Source of the DNA: Candidatus Accumulibacter proximus
GTDB taxonomy: Bacteria > Pseudomonadota > Gammaproteobacteria > Burkholderiales > Rhodocyclaceae
Assembly: GCA_016709675.1 (NCBI GenBank)
Contig: JADJMH010000019.1
Coordinates: 79,011 to 143,010 of the forward strand
Direction of reading: 5' to 3'
DNA length: 64,000 nt
Part shown: positions 27,014 through 35,311 of the stretch, one piece after another
Numbering within the stretch: position 1 is the first letter of the stretch
Layout: the number at the start of each line of letters is the position of its first letter
Notes under the pieces: generated by a model
Seen by the model: only the letters and a program-made list of their open reading frames with translations
The model's database searches: none
Told to the model about the DNA's origin: nothing
Made by a program: the position numbers and the translations under genes

Positions 27014-29317
27014 CTACCGCGTCAGCGCCATGAACAGCTCGGGCAGCTTCTCCGGCAGCCGCTCGATGTTGTCGATCACCGCGTATCGGCCGCCGAAGAT
27101 ATCATGCACGTACTCGTCGGCCTTGCGGTCGAGGCTGATGCAGTAGGTGAATATTCCCTGCTGCTCGAGTTCCCCGACAGACTTGCGGGCGTCTTCGATC
27201 AGCAGGCGTTCGTCCTGAACGTCGACGTCCGAAGGTTGCCCGTCGGTCAGGATCAGCATCAGCTTCTTCTCGGCTGGCTGCGCCGCGAGATAATGCGCGG
27301 CGTGACGCATGGCAGCGCCCATTCGCGTCGAATAGCCCGCCTGCATCGCCGCCAGGCGGCGCTTGACGGGGTCGCCCCAGCCCTCGCTGAAGCCCTTGAG
27401 ATGCAGGTAACGCACGTCGTGCCGGGTGTCCGAGTGAAAACCCGCAATCGCCAACGGATCGCCAAGTTGTTCTATGGCCCAGGCCAGCAGGGACACCGCC
27501 TCCTGACTCAGTTCGAGGACCGTCTGCTCGCCGTTGCCAACCCTGACCCTGTCGCCCAGCGACTCGGAGAGGTCGAGCAACAGCAGCACGGCGAGGTTGC
27601 GCCCGTTGGTACGGTGGCTCATGTTGATCCGCGGGTCGGGCGTGGCACCGCTCTTGAAGTCGATCAGCGAGCGGATGGCAATGTCCAGGTCCAGTTCGCT
27701 GCCATCTTCCTGGTAGCGGACGCGCAGCCTGTCCTGCGGGCGAAGCAGATCGAGCAGGCGTTTCAGGCGCCGCGCCAGTGCCGCGTGCTTGTCGAACAGG
27801 CGATCGATCAGCGCGGCCTCCCCCGACGGATGCAGCGATTCGTAAAGGCTGACCCAGTCGGGTCGGTAGGTCTGGCTCTGATAGTCCCACTCGGGGTAGT
27901 GGCGCGGCGGCAGCCGGTCGACTTCCGCCGCAGCGGCCGTTGGTCGCGGCTCGAACATCTCCTCGTCGTCGCTCAGTTCGTGGAATCGCCAGAGGTGACG
28001 GTTATCGTCGCGGTAGGCGATCATCGTATCGGCGAAATGGACGTTCGCCAGCTGGTCGCTCTGCCGGCGGGTGCGTGCTACATAGGCGAGCGCGAGCGTG
28101 GCGACCGCCTCGCTGCTTGCTTCCCCGCTGGCCATCGTCTGCGCGAAGCGCTCGACAAACTCGCGCAGCGCCGCGTCCTGGTAGCCGTGCGCCGGGTCGA
28201 GCAGCGCGCGCGAGAGCATTGCCAGTCGGTGGCGCAGGCAGGAATGCGTGGCCGGGTTACAGGCGCCTTCAACGGGTGTCGGGTGCAGGGCGAGAAAAAT
28301 GCGGTGCAGCCCCGGGTATTGCCGCAGGATCAGTTTTTCGATGCGGCTGTCCTCGAAGATCTCGATCGCCATGCGCTGCATCGGGCTGAAGTTGTCCGCA
28401 AACAGCGGCGTGCTCCAGCGCCGGTGACCAGCGATGTGCGCCAGGCTCGCCCGGTAACGGTCGATTCCGCTCACTCCCAGGGCTTCGTCGAGGACGTCAG
28501 GCAGGCGAATTCCGGACGCGTCGTAGTAGGGGAGCAAAGGCGCAGACGCATCCGCCTGCGCTGAATGTCCGGTCGGGTCAGCGCTGCTGGCGTACGGTAC
28601 CAGCTGGGCGCTGTCACCCCAGAGTCCCCGCAGGCAGAGGTCGAGCAGGTGTTCGTGATCGACCAGCAAGGTACCGTGCCGTTCGCGCTGGAAGACCGCG
28701 CGGCTGTCGGCTGACTGCAGGCTGAAGTAGGCGCGCTGGCGGTCGGGGTGGTTGCCGTAGTTGCGGATGCCGTAGTCGACCCAGTTCTGCAGTCCACCGA
28801 TCGCCAGGCCGTTGAGCAGGATCGGTGCCTGCGCAAGGAAGTCGGGCAGGCCGTGGCTGGCGAAACTCTTGTGGATGCCGTGGATCGAGCCGCTGGTGCG
28901 CTCCATCAGATCAAGCGTGAGATCGAGGTAGTGCTGCATCTGCTCGCGCGAGGGAAGCCGGCGGGCGACCGCTGCCAGCGTCTGGAGGAAGGGGGTGATC
29001 GCCTTGCCGTTTGGCGATTTCCAGATCAGCTGGAGGGTGTGATTGATCGCCGGCAGCGCGTCTTCGCCAAGGATGCCGGCGGTCGACGGCCATTCTTCGA
29101 GGAAGGTGAGTAGCGGTTCGACACCACGCCCCATGCGGCCGAGGAAGCGCCCGCAGTCGAGGTAGGCGCTAACGCCGGCGGGCGAGAGGACACGCAGCGC
29201 GTCGAGCAGGCAGGCTTCGAAGACTTCACCGACCTGCGGGAAACGGCAGTCGAGTTGCGCGCGGTATGCCGCCAGGCGTTCGGGCCAGGCGGCATCCGGG
29301 CTCTCGGGGGAGGGCAT
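27014..29317 (-). CDS. cbbO: CbbO, VWA-domain component of the RuBisCO activase
   Basis: 767 residues, the size of CbbO. The C-terminal von Willebrand A domain contains the metal site LLLLDLSESL (about residues 573-582, D-x-S-x-S), later TDGQPSD. The large N-terminal region is the helical CbbO domain (related to NorD). Together with the hexameric AAA+ protein CbbQ it reactivates inhibited RuBisCO by removing tight-binding sugar phosphates; CbbO is the adaptor that contacts RuBisCO. It is 16 nt downstream of cbbQ. NorD is the alternative name for such proteins near nitric-oxide reductase genes, but the RuBisCO context settles this one. Confidence 0.92.
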   Translation of the reverse strand: MPSPESPDAAWPERLAAYRAQLDCRFPQVGEVFEACLLDALRVLSPAGVSAYLDCGRFLGRMGRGVEPLLTFLEEWPSTAGILGEDALPAINHTLQLIWKSPNGKAITPFLQTLAAVARRLPSREQMQHYLDLTLDLMERTSGSIHGIHKSFASHGLPDFLAQAPILLNGLAIGGLQNWVDYGIRNYGNHPDRQRAYFSLQSADSRAVFQRERHGTLLVDHEHLLDLCLRGLWGDSAQLVPYASSADPTGHSAQADASAPLLPYYDASGIRLPDVLDEALGVSGIDRYRASLAHIAGHRRWSTPLFADNFSPMQRMAIEIFEDSRIEKLILRQYPGLHRIFLALHPTPVEGACNPATHSCLRHRLAMLSRALLDPAHGYQDAALREFVERFAQTMASGEASSEAVATLALAYVARTRRQSDQLANVHFADTMIAYRDDNRHLWRFHELSDDEEMFEPRPTAAAAEVDRLPPRHYPEWDYQSQTYRPDWVSLYESLHPSGEAALIDRLFDKHAALARRLKRLLDLLRPQDRLRVRYQEDGSELDLDIAIRSLIDFKSGATPDPRINMSHRTNGRNLAVLLLLDLSESLGDRVRVGNGEQTVLELSQEAVSLLAWAIEQLGDPLAIAGFHSDTRHDVRYLHLKGFSEGWGDPVKRRLAAMQAGYSTRMGAAMRHAAHYLAAQPAEKKLMLILTDGQPSDVDVQDERLLIEDARKSVGELEQQGIFTYCISLDRKADEYVHDIFGGRYAVIDNIERLPEKLPELFMALTR

Positions 29318-29333
29318 GGCAGCCGTTTGCGGC

Positions 29334-30137
29334 TCAGGCGAACGTGGCGTCGATCGCGTGATCGAGAGTGTCGCGGATGTCGCGGTCGTCGGTGATCGGT
29401 CGTACCAGTGCCATCCGGCAGGCGTCGTGCGGGGTAACGCCGCCCTTGATCAGCGTCGCCGCGTAGACCAGGAGGCGTGTCGAGATGCCTTCGTCGAGGC
29501 CGTGCCCCCGCAGGCGGCGGGCGACAGCGCCGATGCTTACGAGTTGCGCAGCGGTGGTCGCATCGATGCCGCTTTCGCTGACCAGGATCGTCGTTTCGAG
29601 GGCAGCATCGGGGTAGTCGAACTCGAAGGCCGCGAAGCGCTGCTTGGTCGACTGCTTGAGGTCCTTCATCAGGCTCTGGTAGCCCGGGTTGTACGAGATG
29701 ACCAGCTGAAAATCGGCGTGGGCGTGGATCAGTTCGCCTCTCTTGTCGAGCGGCAGCGTCCGTCGGTGGTCGGTCAGCGGGTGAATGACCACCGTCGTGT
29801 CCTGACGCGCCTCGACGATTTCGTCGAGGTAGCAGATCGCACCGATACGCGCAGCGGTGGTCAGTGGGCCGTCGAGCCAGCGTGTGCCGTTGGCTTCGAG
29901 CAGGTAGCGGCCGACGAGATCCGAGGCGGTCATGTCTTCATTGCAGGCAACCGTGATCAGCGGCTTGCCGAGTTTCCAGGCCATGTATTCGATGAAGCGG
30001 GATTTACCGCAGCCGGTCGGTCCCTTGACCATCACCGGCAGCCGCGCTGCATAAGCGGCCTCATAGAGCGCCACCTCATTCCGTTGCGGTTGGTAGAAGG
30101 GTGCTTGAAAAACCTTGAACTGCTCCCTGTCGGTCAT
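29334..30137 (-). CDS. cbbQ: CbbQ, AAA+ RuBisCO activase ATPase
   Basis: 267 residues from ATG 30137 (MTDREQFKVF). Walker A GPTGCGKS (39-46) and Walker B AICYLDE (100-106) are clear, along with the MoxR-type stretch FQLVISYNPGYQS (about 143-155) and arginine finger region KQSTKQRFAAFEF. It forms hexamers that with CbbO remodel form II RuBisCO. I prefer 30137 to the in-frame start at 30197, because the latter would run through the intergenic hairpin at 30162-30183 and adds non-family residues. It is 105 nt downstream of cbbM. Confidence 0.92.
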   Translation of the reverse strand: MTDREQFKVFQAPFYQPQRNEVALYEAAYAARLPVMVKGPTGCGKSRFIEYMAWKLGKPLITVACNEDMTASDLVGRYLLEANGTRWLDGPLTTAARIGAICYLDEIVEARQDTTVVIHPLTDHRRTLPLDKRGELIHAHADFQLVISYNPGYQSLMKDLKQSTKQRFAAFEFDYPDAALETTILVSESGIDATTAAQLVSIGAVARRLRGHGLDEGISTRLLVYAATLIKGGVTPHDACRMALVRPITDDRDIRDTLDHAIDATFA

Positions 30138-30161
30138 TGCCTGTCCCCTGTCTGCAGCGCT

Positions 30162-30183
30162 GTTAGGGAGCGTGCTCCCTAAC
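30162..30183 (-). promoter_or_regulatory. 10-bp hairpin between cbbM and cbbQ
   Basis: Perfect inverted repeat GTTAGGGAGC / GCTCCCTAAC with a 2-nt centre, 25 nt before the cbbQ start. There is no downstream T-run on the minus strand. It is more likely an mRNA processing or stabilising element, or a partial terminator that sets the high cbbM to low cbbQO ratio, than a full stop. Confidence 0.55.
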
Positions 30184-30242
30184 GCTGTTCCCGGCAAACG
30201 TCTCCTTGTTTTTTTCCCCTTGAACCTGAAGCCTGGCCGCCC

Positions 30243-31622
30243 CTAGCGATGCACGCCGAGCTTCTCGCGCCAGCCCGGATAAAGCTTGTCGGCGTCGCCC
30301 GGGAAGGACTCGAAAGCACGGGCAAATTCCTTGTGTTGCCTGGCCCAGTCGATCGGGTCGGCACCCGCCTTCCAGCACTCGTAGGCCTGACGCAGCGAAA
30401 TGGCACCCGCCGCCGGGCTGTCGATGTGACCGTAAGAGCCGCCGCCGGAGGTGTTGATGACGTTGCCGTGGCCAAGATTGGCAAAGAAGCCGGGCAGGCG
30501 CAGTGCGTTCATGCCGCCGGAGATGATCGGTGTGGTCGGCTTCATGCCGTACCATTTCTGATGATAAGCCGGACCCTGGTACTCATCGCGCTCGATGACG
30601 TAAGCGATCGCGCGATCATCGGCGCTGCCCTCCATCTTGCCGTAACCCATCGTGCCGACGTGAATTCCCGAGGCACCCTGCAGACGCGACATCTTGGCCA
30701 GCACGTAGGCATCATAACCGCGCTTGGAACTCGGCGAGGTGACCGCGCCGTGGCCGGCACGGTGGTAATGCAGGTACTGGTTGGGATATTGCCGGCGCGC
30801 GGTGGTCACCATGCCAGGCCCGCCGACGTAGCCGTCGACCAGGAAGGCGACCTTGTCGGCGTCGGGGCCAAAGGTCTCGAGAATATAGTCGGCACGCGCG
30901 CACATCTCGTAGTGGTCGTCGGCGGTGATGTTGGCCGAGAACAACTTGGCTTGTCCCGTCTCATCCTGTGCCCGCTTCATTGCGTCGTACACCAGGGGCA
31001 TGACCTGTTTCATCGGGGCAAACACCTGGTTGCCTTGCGGTTCGTCATTCTTGATGAAGTCGCCGCCGAGCCAGAACTGGTAGGCAGCCTTGGCAAAGGG
31101 CTCCGGCCGCAGGCCAAGCTTTGGTTTGATGATCGTACCGGCGATATAACCGCCGTCCTTGATCGGGCGACCAAGAATCCGCCACATGTCGGAGATATCC
31201 TTGGCCGGGCCGTCGAAGAGCTGGATGGCGCGCTCGGGCATGTAGAAATCGTAGATCTTGGCGTGCTCGATGTCGCCCATGCCCTGGTTGTTGCCGATGA
31301 CCAGCGTCAGGAAGGAAACGATCATCATCCGCCCGTCGGTGACATTGCGGTCGAAGAGATCGAGCGGATAGGCGATGCGCATCTCTTCGCTCGGTTCGTC
31401 GATCAGATAGACCAGCGCGTCGACGCCGCGGGTGAAATCGTCGGTGGTGCATACCTCGACATTGGTCCCGGTGGACGACTCGGCGGCAAAGTGGGCGGCC
31501 GCCTGCAGATAGTCGTAGCCAGCTTTCGGCTTCATCTTGTAAGCCACGAGAATGTGCCTGCCACCCTTGATCAGGTCTTCTTCCCTGAGGCTGAGGTCGG
31601 CGTAACGATTCGATTGATCCAT
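30243..31622 (-). CDS. cbbM: form II ribulose-1,5-bisphosphate carboxylase/oxygenase
   Basis: 459 residues, the size of form II RuBisCO. Active-site residues fall at the same numbers as in the Rhodospirillum rubrum enzyme: Lys166 in GTIIKPKLGL and carbamylated Lys191 with Asp193 and Glu194 in GGDFIKNDEP. The glycine-rich phosphate loops (SGGMNA, near 375) are present. It fixes CO2 on RuBP as a homodimer or larger L2 assembly. Form II has low CO2 specificity and fits low-oxygen niches. A GGAG ribosome site precedes ATG 31622. It heads the leftward cbbM-cbbQ-cbbO unit; no small subunit, prk or cbbR gene is in the window. Confidence 0.97.
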   Translation of the reverse strand: MDQSNRYADLSLREEDLIKGGRHILVAYKMKPKAGYDYLQAAAHFAAESSTGTNVEVCTTDDFTRGVDALVYLIDEPSEEMRIAYPLDLFDRNVTDGRMMIVSFLTLVIGNNQGMGDIEHAKIYDFYMPERAIQLFDGPAKDISDMWRILGRPIKDGGYIAGTIIKPKLGLRPEPFAKAAYQFWLGGDFIKNDEPQGNQVFAPMKQVMPLVYDAMKRAQDETGQAKLFSANITADDHYEMCARADYILETFGPDADKVAFLVDGYVGGPGMVTTARRQYPNQYLHYHRAGHGAVTSPSSKRGYDAYVLAKMSRLQGASGIHVGTMGYGKMEGSADDRAIAYVIERDEYQGPAYHQKWYGMKPTTPIISGGMNALRLPGFFANLGHGNVINTSGGGSYGHIDSPAAGAISLRQAYECWKAGADPIDWARQHKEFARAFESFPGDADKLYPGWREKLGVHR

Positions 31623-32040
31623 GCTTGTCTCCGAGTTAATGAGGGTGAAGAGGCTGTCTTGCCGGTTGTGCGACAGGCTGCCCGGCGGTCGCGGTGGAAT
31701 ACCTGTTCCCGTATGCCGGTGCCAGCGGCGCAGTTACGCCAGGTCGACACAGTCGCCGGTCAATGGCAGTCCGACGAGGCAGTGCGCTGGCTCGCCACAT
31801 TCGCCAAGAGTGTAGGCAGGGTTATAGATTATTAAAAGTTAAACTTTGTGGGCATTATGGTTATTTTTTACTTATGATACGAAGGGTCAAGGAGGGGCGG
31901 GCCAAGGTCCTGGTCGCTGCCGCCTGGTACCGGTCAGGAGCCGCCTCGACGGCGCGGCAACGGGGAGTGGCAAAGCGACCTGTTTTAGCGGATAATTTGC
32001 CCATGCGACTAAACTCCCTTTCAACGACTGGCGAAACATC
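31623..32040. promoter_or_regulatory. divergent control region between cbbM and tkt
   Basis: 418 nt without a convincing gene. The middle (31818-31880) is distinctly AT-rich against a GC-rich background. It contains a 13-bp palindrome AAAGTT-A-AACTTT (31835-31847) and, for the minus strand, a TATAAC hexamer at 31821-31826 that could be the cbbM -10. On the plus strand TATGAT (31873-31878) could serve tkt. A LysR-type regulator (CbbR) would be expected to bind here, and TTA/TAA half-site-like triplets flank the palindrome. The regulator identity is inference. Confidence 0.5.
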
Positions 32041-34026
32041 GTGCCCGCTACGTTTACCCCCCTGACCAGCGTCATCCGCGCCCTTGCCATGGACGCGGTC
32101 CAACAGGCCAACTCTGGCCATCCCGGTATGCCGATGGGGATGGCTGAGATCGCAGAAGTTCTCTGGCGCCGTCACCTGCGCCACAACCCTCGCAATCCCC
32201 TCTGGCCCGACCGTGACCGTTTCGTCCTTTCGAACGGTCATGGCTCGATGCTGCTCTACACCCTGCTCCATCTCACCGGTTACGATGTCTCGATCGATGA
32301 CCTGAAGAGCTTCCGTCAGTTTCGCTCGAAGACCCCCGGCCACCCCGAAGTCGGTCATACCCCCGGCGTTGAAACCACCACCGGCCCGCTCGGCCAGGGT
32401 CTCGCCAATGCGGTCGGTATGGCGATTGCCGAAAAAGTGATGGCTGCCGAATTCAATCGCCCCGAACACGAGATCGTCAACCATTCGACCTACGTCTTCC
32501 TCGGCGACGGCTGCCTGATGGAAGGCGTGTCGCATGAAGCCTGCTCGCTGGCCGGGACTCTCGGGCTCGGCAAGCTGATCGCTTTCTATGACGATAATGG
32601 CATCTCGATCGACGGTCATGTCGAGGGTTGGTTCACCGACGATACGCCGAAACGTTTCGCGGCCTACGGCTGGCAGGTCATCGCGGACATTGACGGGCAC
32701 GATAGCCGGGCCATCGACCACGCGCTCCTCGACGCGTGCGCCGACAAAGGCCGGCCAACGCTGATTTGCTGCAAGACGCGAATCGGCCTTGGCTCGCCGA
32801 ACAAGGTCGGGACCCACGACGTCCACGGAGCACCGCTCGGGGCGGCCGAGATCGCTGCGGCACGCAGTCATATCGGCTGGCAACATGCCCCCTTCGAGAT
32901 CCCCGACGAAGTCTATGCGCAGTGGGACGGCCGGATGCGCGGCAACGTGTTCGAAGGCAACTGGAACGTCCGCTTCGCCAGCTATCGGACCGCTTTTCCC
33001 GAACTTGCCGCGGAGTTTTCCCGTCGTATGCGCGGTGAGCTGCCGGCTGACTGGACGACCTACGCAGCACGGACGCTGGCCGAGATCGTTACGAGGGGCG
33101 AGAACATCGCCACACGCAAGGCGTCGCAGAATGCGATTGCTGCCTTCGCGCCGCACTTGCCCGAGCTGATCGGTGGCTCGGCCGATCTTGCCGGCTCGAA
33201 CCTCACGCTCTGGAAGGGATCGAAGGGGGTCAGCAGAACCGAAGGTGGCAACTATCTCTATTATGGAGTGCGAGAGTTCGCGATGACGGCGATTGCCAAT
33301 GGCCTCGCATTGCACGGCGGTCTGATTCCCTACACCGCAACCTTCCTCGTTTTCTCCGACTACGCACGTAACGCCATCCGCATGGCAGCGTTGATGAAAC
33401 TGCGCCAGATCATGGTCTACACCCATGATTCGATCGGTCTCGGCGAAGATGGTCCGACGCACCAGCCGATCGAACACGTGGCCTGTCTGCGTCTGATTCC
33501 CAATGTGGACGTCTGGCGCCCCGCCGACGCCAGCGAAACGGCGGCAGCCTGGGTGGCTGCCATTGAACGTGCAGACGGTCCGACGGTTCTCGCCCTCTCG
33601 CGGCAGAACCTGCCGACGGTCACCGCCGGTTTGGCACCCGAGCGCATGCGTCGCGGCGCCTACGTGCTCGCCGACTGCACCGCGCCGCAGGTGGTGCTGA
33701 TCGCGACCGGATCGGAGGTCAAGCTGGCCCTCGATGCACACCAGGCGCTGGCTGATGACGGCATTGCGGTGCGTGTGGTCTCGATGCCCTGCGCCGAAGT
33801 GTTCGACCGGCAGGACGCCGCCTACCGTGAAGCCGTCCTGCCGCCAGCGGTGCCGCGCGTCGCCATCGAGGCTGGGGTGAGCAATTTCTGGTTCAAGTAT
33901 GTTGGACTCGACGGTGCCGTTATCGGCATCGATCGTTTTGGAGAGTCGGCACCCGCCGGCCAGTTGTTTGACTTTTTCGGTTTCACGGTGGCCAACGTGG
34001 TCAAGACCGTGAAATCACTGTTGTAA
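32041..34026 (+). CDS. tkt: transketolase
   Basis: 661 residues from a GTG at 32041 (reads PATFTPLTSVIRALAMDAVQQANSGHPGMPMG, matching family N-termini). Thiamine-diphosphate features: GDGCLMEGVSHEA (about 155-167) and the Mg2+/TPP motif, and in the pyrimidine domain the catalytic Glu region (GVREFAMTAIANG, about 410-422). It transfers two-carbon ketol units in the Calvin cycle and pentose phosphate pathway. It is divergent from cbbM and followed by gap after 20 nt, so probably one operon. No strong ribosome site precedes the GTG. Confidence 0.95.
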   Translation: MPATFTPLTSVIRALAMDAVQQANSGHPGMPMGMAEIAEVLWRRHLRHNPRNPLWPDRDRFVLSNGHGSMLLYTLLHLTGYDVSIDDLKSFRQFRSKTPGHPEVGHTPGVETTTGPLGQGLANAVGMAIAEKVMAAEFNRPEHEIVNHSTYVFLGDGCLMEGVSHEACSLAGTLGLGKLIAFYDDNGISIDGHVEGWFTDDTPKRFAAYGWQVIADIDGHDSRAIDHALLDACADKGRPTLICCKTRIGLGSPNKVGTHDVHGAPLGAAEIAAARSHIGWQHAPFEIPDEVYAQWDGRMRGNVFEGNWNVRFASYRTAFPELAAEFSRRMRGELPADWTTYAARTLAEIVTRGENIATRKASQNAIAAFAPHLPELIGGSADLAGSNLTLWKGSKGVSRTEGGNYLYYGVREFAMTAIANGLALHGGLIPYTATFLVFSDYARNAIRMAALMKLRQIMVYTHDSIGLGEDGPTHQPIEHVACLRLIPNVDVWRPADASETAAAWVAAIERADGPTVLALSRQNLPTVTAGLAPERMRRGAYVLADCTAPQVVLIATGSEVKLALDAHQALADDGIAVRVVSMPCAEVFDRQDAAYREAVLPPAVPRVAIEAGVSNFWFKYVGLDGAVIGIDRFGESAPAGQLFDFFGFTVANVVKTVKSLL

Positions 34027-34046
34027 TTTCTCAAGGAGACCGTTTC

Positions 34047-35045
34047 ATGACAATCAAGGTAGGAATCAATGGCTTTGGCCGTATCGGCCGGATGGTGTTT
34101 CGCGCGGCAGCCAAGAACTTTTCGGACATCGAGGTGGTCGGCATCAACGATCTGCTCGAACCCGACTACTTGGCATACATGCTCAAGTATGACTCCGTCC
34201 ATGGCCGCTTTAAGGGTGACGTCAGCGTGGAAGGTAACACCTTGGTGGTCAACGGCAAGAAAATTCGCCTGACCGCCGTCAAGGACCCGGCCGAACTGAA
34301 ATGGGGCGAGGTTGGTGCCGACATCGTCGTCGAATCGACTGGTCTTTTCCTGACCCTCGATACCTGCCAGAAGCATATCGCTGCTGGCGCCAAGAAGGTC
34401 ATCCAGAGCGCACCGAGCAAGGACGAAACGCCGATGTTCGTGTTCGGTGTCAATGACCAGACCTACGCTGGCCAGACAATCATCTCGAACGCATCCTGCA
34501 CCACCAACTGCCTGGCTCCCGTGGCCAAGGTCCTGCATGACAACTGGGGCATCAAGCGCGGCCTGATGACCACGGTACACGCTGCGACGGCCACCCAGAA
34601 GACCGTCGATGGCCCGTCCAACAAGGACTGGCGCGGTGGCCGCGGCATCCTCGAGAACATCATCCCGTCCTCGACCGGTGCCGCCAAGGCCGTCGGCAAG
34701 GTGATTCCCGAGTTGAACAAGAAGCTGACCGGCATGGCCTTCCGCGTGCCGACTTCGGACGTGTCGGTTGTCGACCTGACGGTCGAGCTGAGCAAGGAAG
34801 CCACCTACGAGCAAATCTGCGCCGCCATGAAGGCAGCCTCGGAAGGTCCGATGAAGGGCGTTCTCGGGTACACGAACGAAAAAGTGGTGGCCACCGATTT
34901 CCGTGGCGAGAGCTGCACGTCGGTGTTTGACGCAGAAGCCGGGATGGCCCTCGACGGAACCTTCGTCAAGGTTGTCTCATGGTATGACAACGAGTGGGGC
35001 TACTCCTGCAAGGTGCTGGAGATGGTCCGCGTAATGACCAAGTAG
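34047..35045 (+). CDS. gap: type I glyceraldehyde-3-phosphate dehydrogenase
   Basis: 332 residues. N-terminal Rossmann motif INGFGRIGR (8-16) and the catalytic cysteine in SNASCTTNC (about 148-156); then HAATATQKTVDGPS and STGAAKAVGKV, all family-invariant. It interconverts glyceraldehyde-3-phosphate and 1,3-bisphosphoglycerate, serving both glycolysis and the Calvin cycle. AAGGAG lies 8 nt before the ATG. A strong hairpin follows the stop. Confidence 0.97.
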   Translation: MTIKVGINGFGRIGRMVFRAAAKNFSDIEVVGINDLLEPDYLAYMLKYDSVHGRFKGDVSVEGNTLVVNGKKIRLTAVKDPAELKWGEVGADIVVESTGLFLTLDTCQKHIAAGAKKVIQSAPSKDETPMFVFGVNDQTYAGQTIISNASCTTNCLAPVAKVLHDNWGIKRGLMTTVHAATATQKTVDGPSNKDWRGGRGILENIIPSSTGAAKAVGKVIPELNKKLTGMAFRVPTSDVSVVDLTVELSKEATYEQICAAMKAASEGPMKGVLGYTNEKVVATDFRGESCTSVFDAEAGMALDGTFVKVVSWYDNEWGYSCKVLEMVRVMTK

Positions 35046-35051
35046 CCAGGC

Positions 35052-35075
35052 AGGGGCGCCTTCGGGCGCCCCTGA
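35052..35075 (+). terminator. UUCG-loop hairpin after gap
   Basis: Perfect 10-bp stem CAGGGGCGCC / GGCGCCCCTG with a TTCG tetraloop, 6 nt after the gap stop. There is no long T-run (ATGCGCTTGCTTCT follows), so it may terminate weakly or protect the tkt-gap transcript 3' end. Confidence 0.65.
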
Positions 35076-35311
35076 TGCGCTTGCTTCTCGAGAGCACGTT
35101 GGCCACGTCGCATCGTTGGCAGATGCTTACGGTATTTCCGGGTTGATCGGAACTACCGTACTGGCGCCCCTCCGGCTGGGCTCATTGGATCGGAAACTCA
35201 CCCAGGCATTGCCGCAGAAGGAGACCGTGCACCCCTCCCTTTCTGGCGCTGACCAGGGCCGTGACCACCAGCTCCGCCCGAGCGAAGGAGTTCTGCAGAA
35301 ATAGGAAACCC

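Noticed and set aside
30206..30220. A-run after cbbM (minus strand) as a rho-independent terminator
   Set aside because: On the transcript it is an A-run, not a U-run, and no stem precedes it.
30249..31835. 528-codon open frame on the plus strand
   Set aside because: Antisense to cbbM, whose active-site residues are all present; no domain in the plus-strand translation.
31861..33741. 626-codon open frame on the minus strand
   Set aside because: Antisense to transketolase; a shadow of GC-rich codon use.
35052..35075. The gap hairpin as a riboswitch
   Set aside because: It is a simple stem with a UUCG loop right after a stop codon, with no further conserved structure before pyk.
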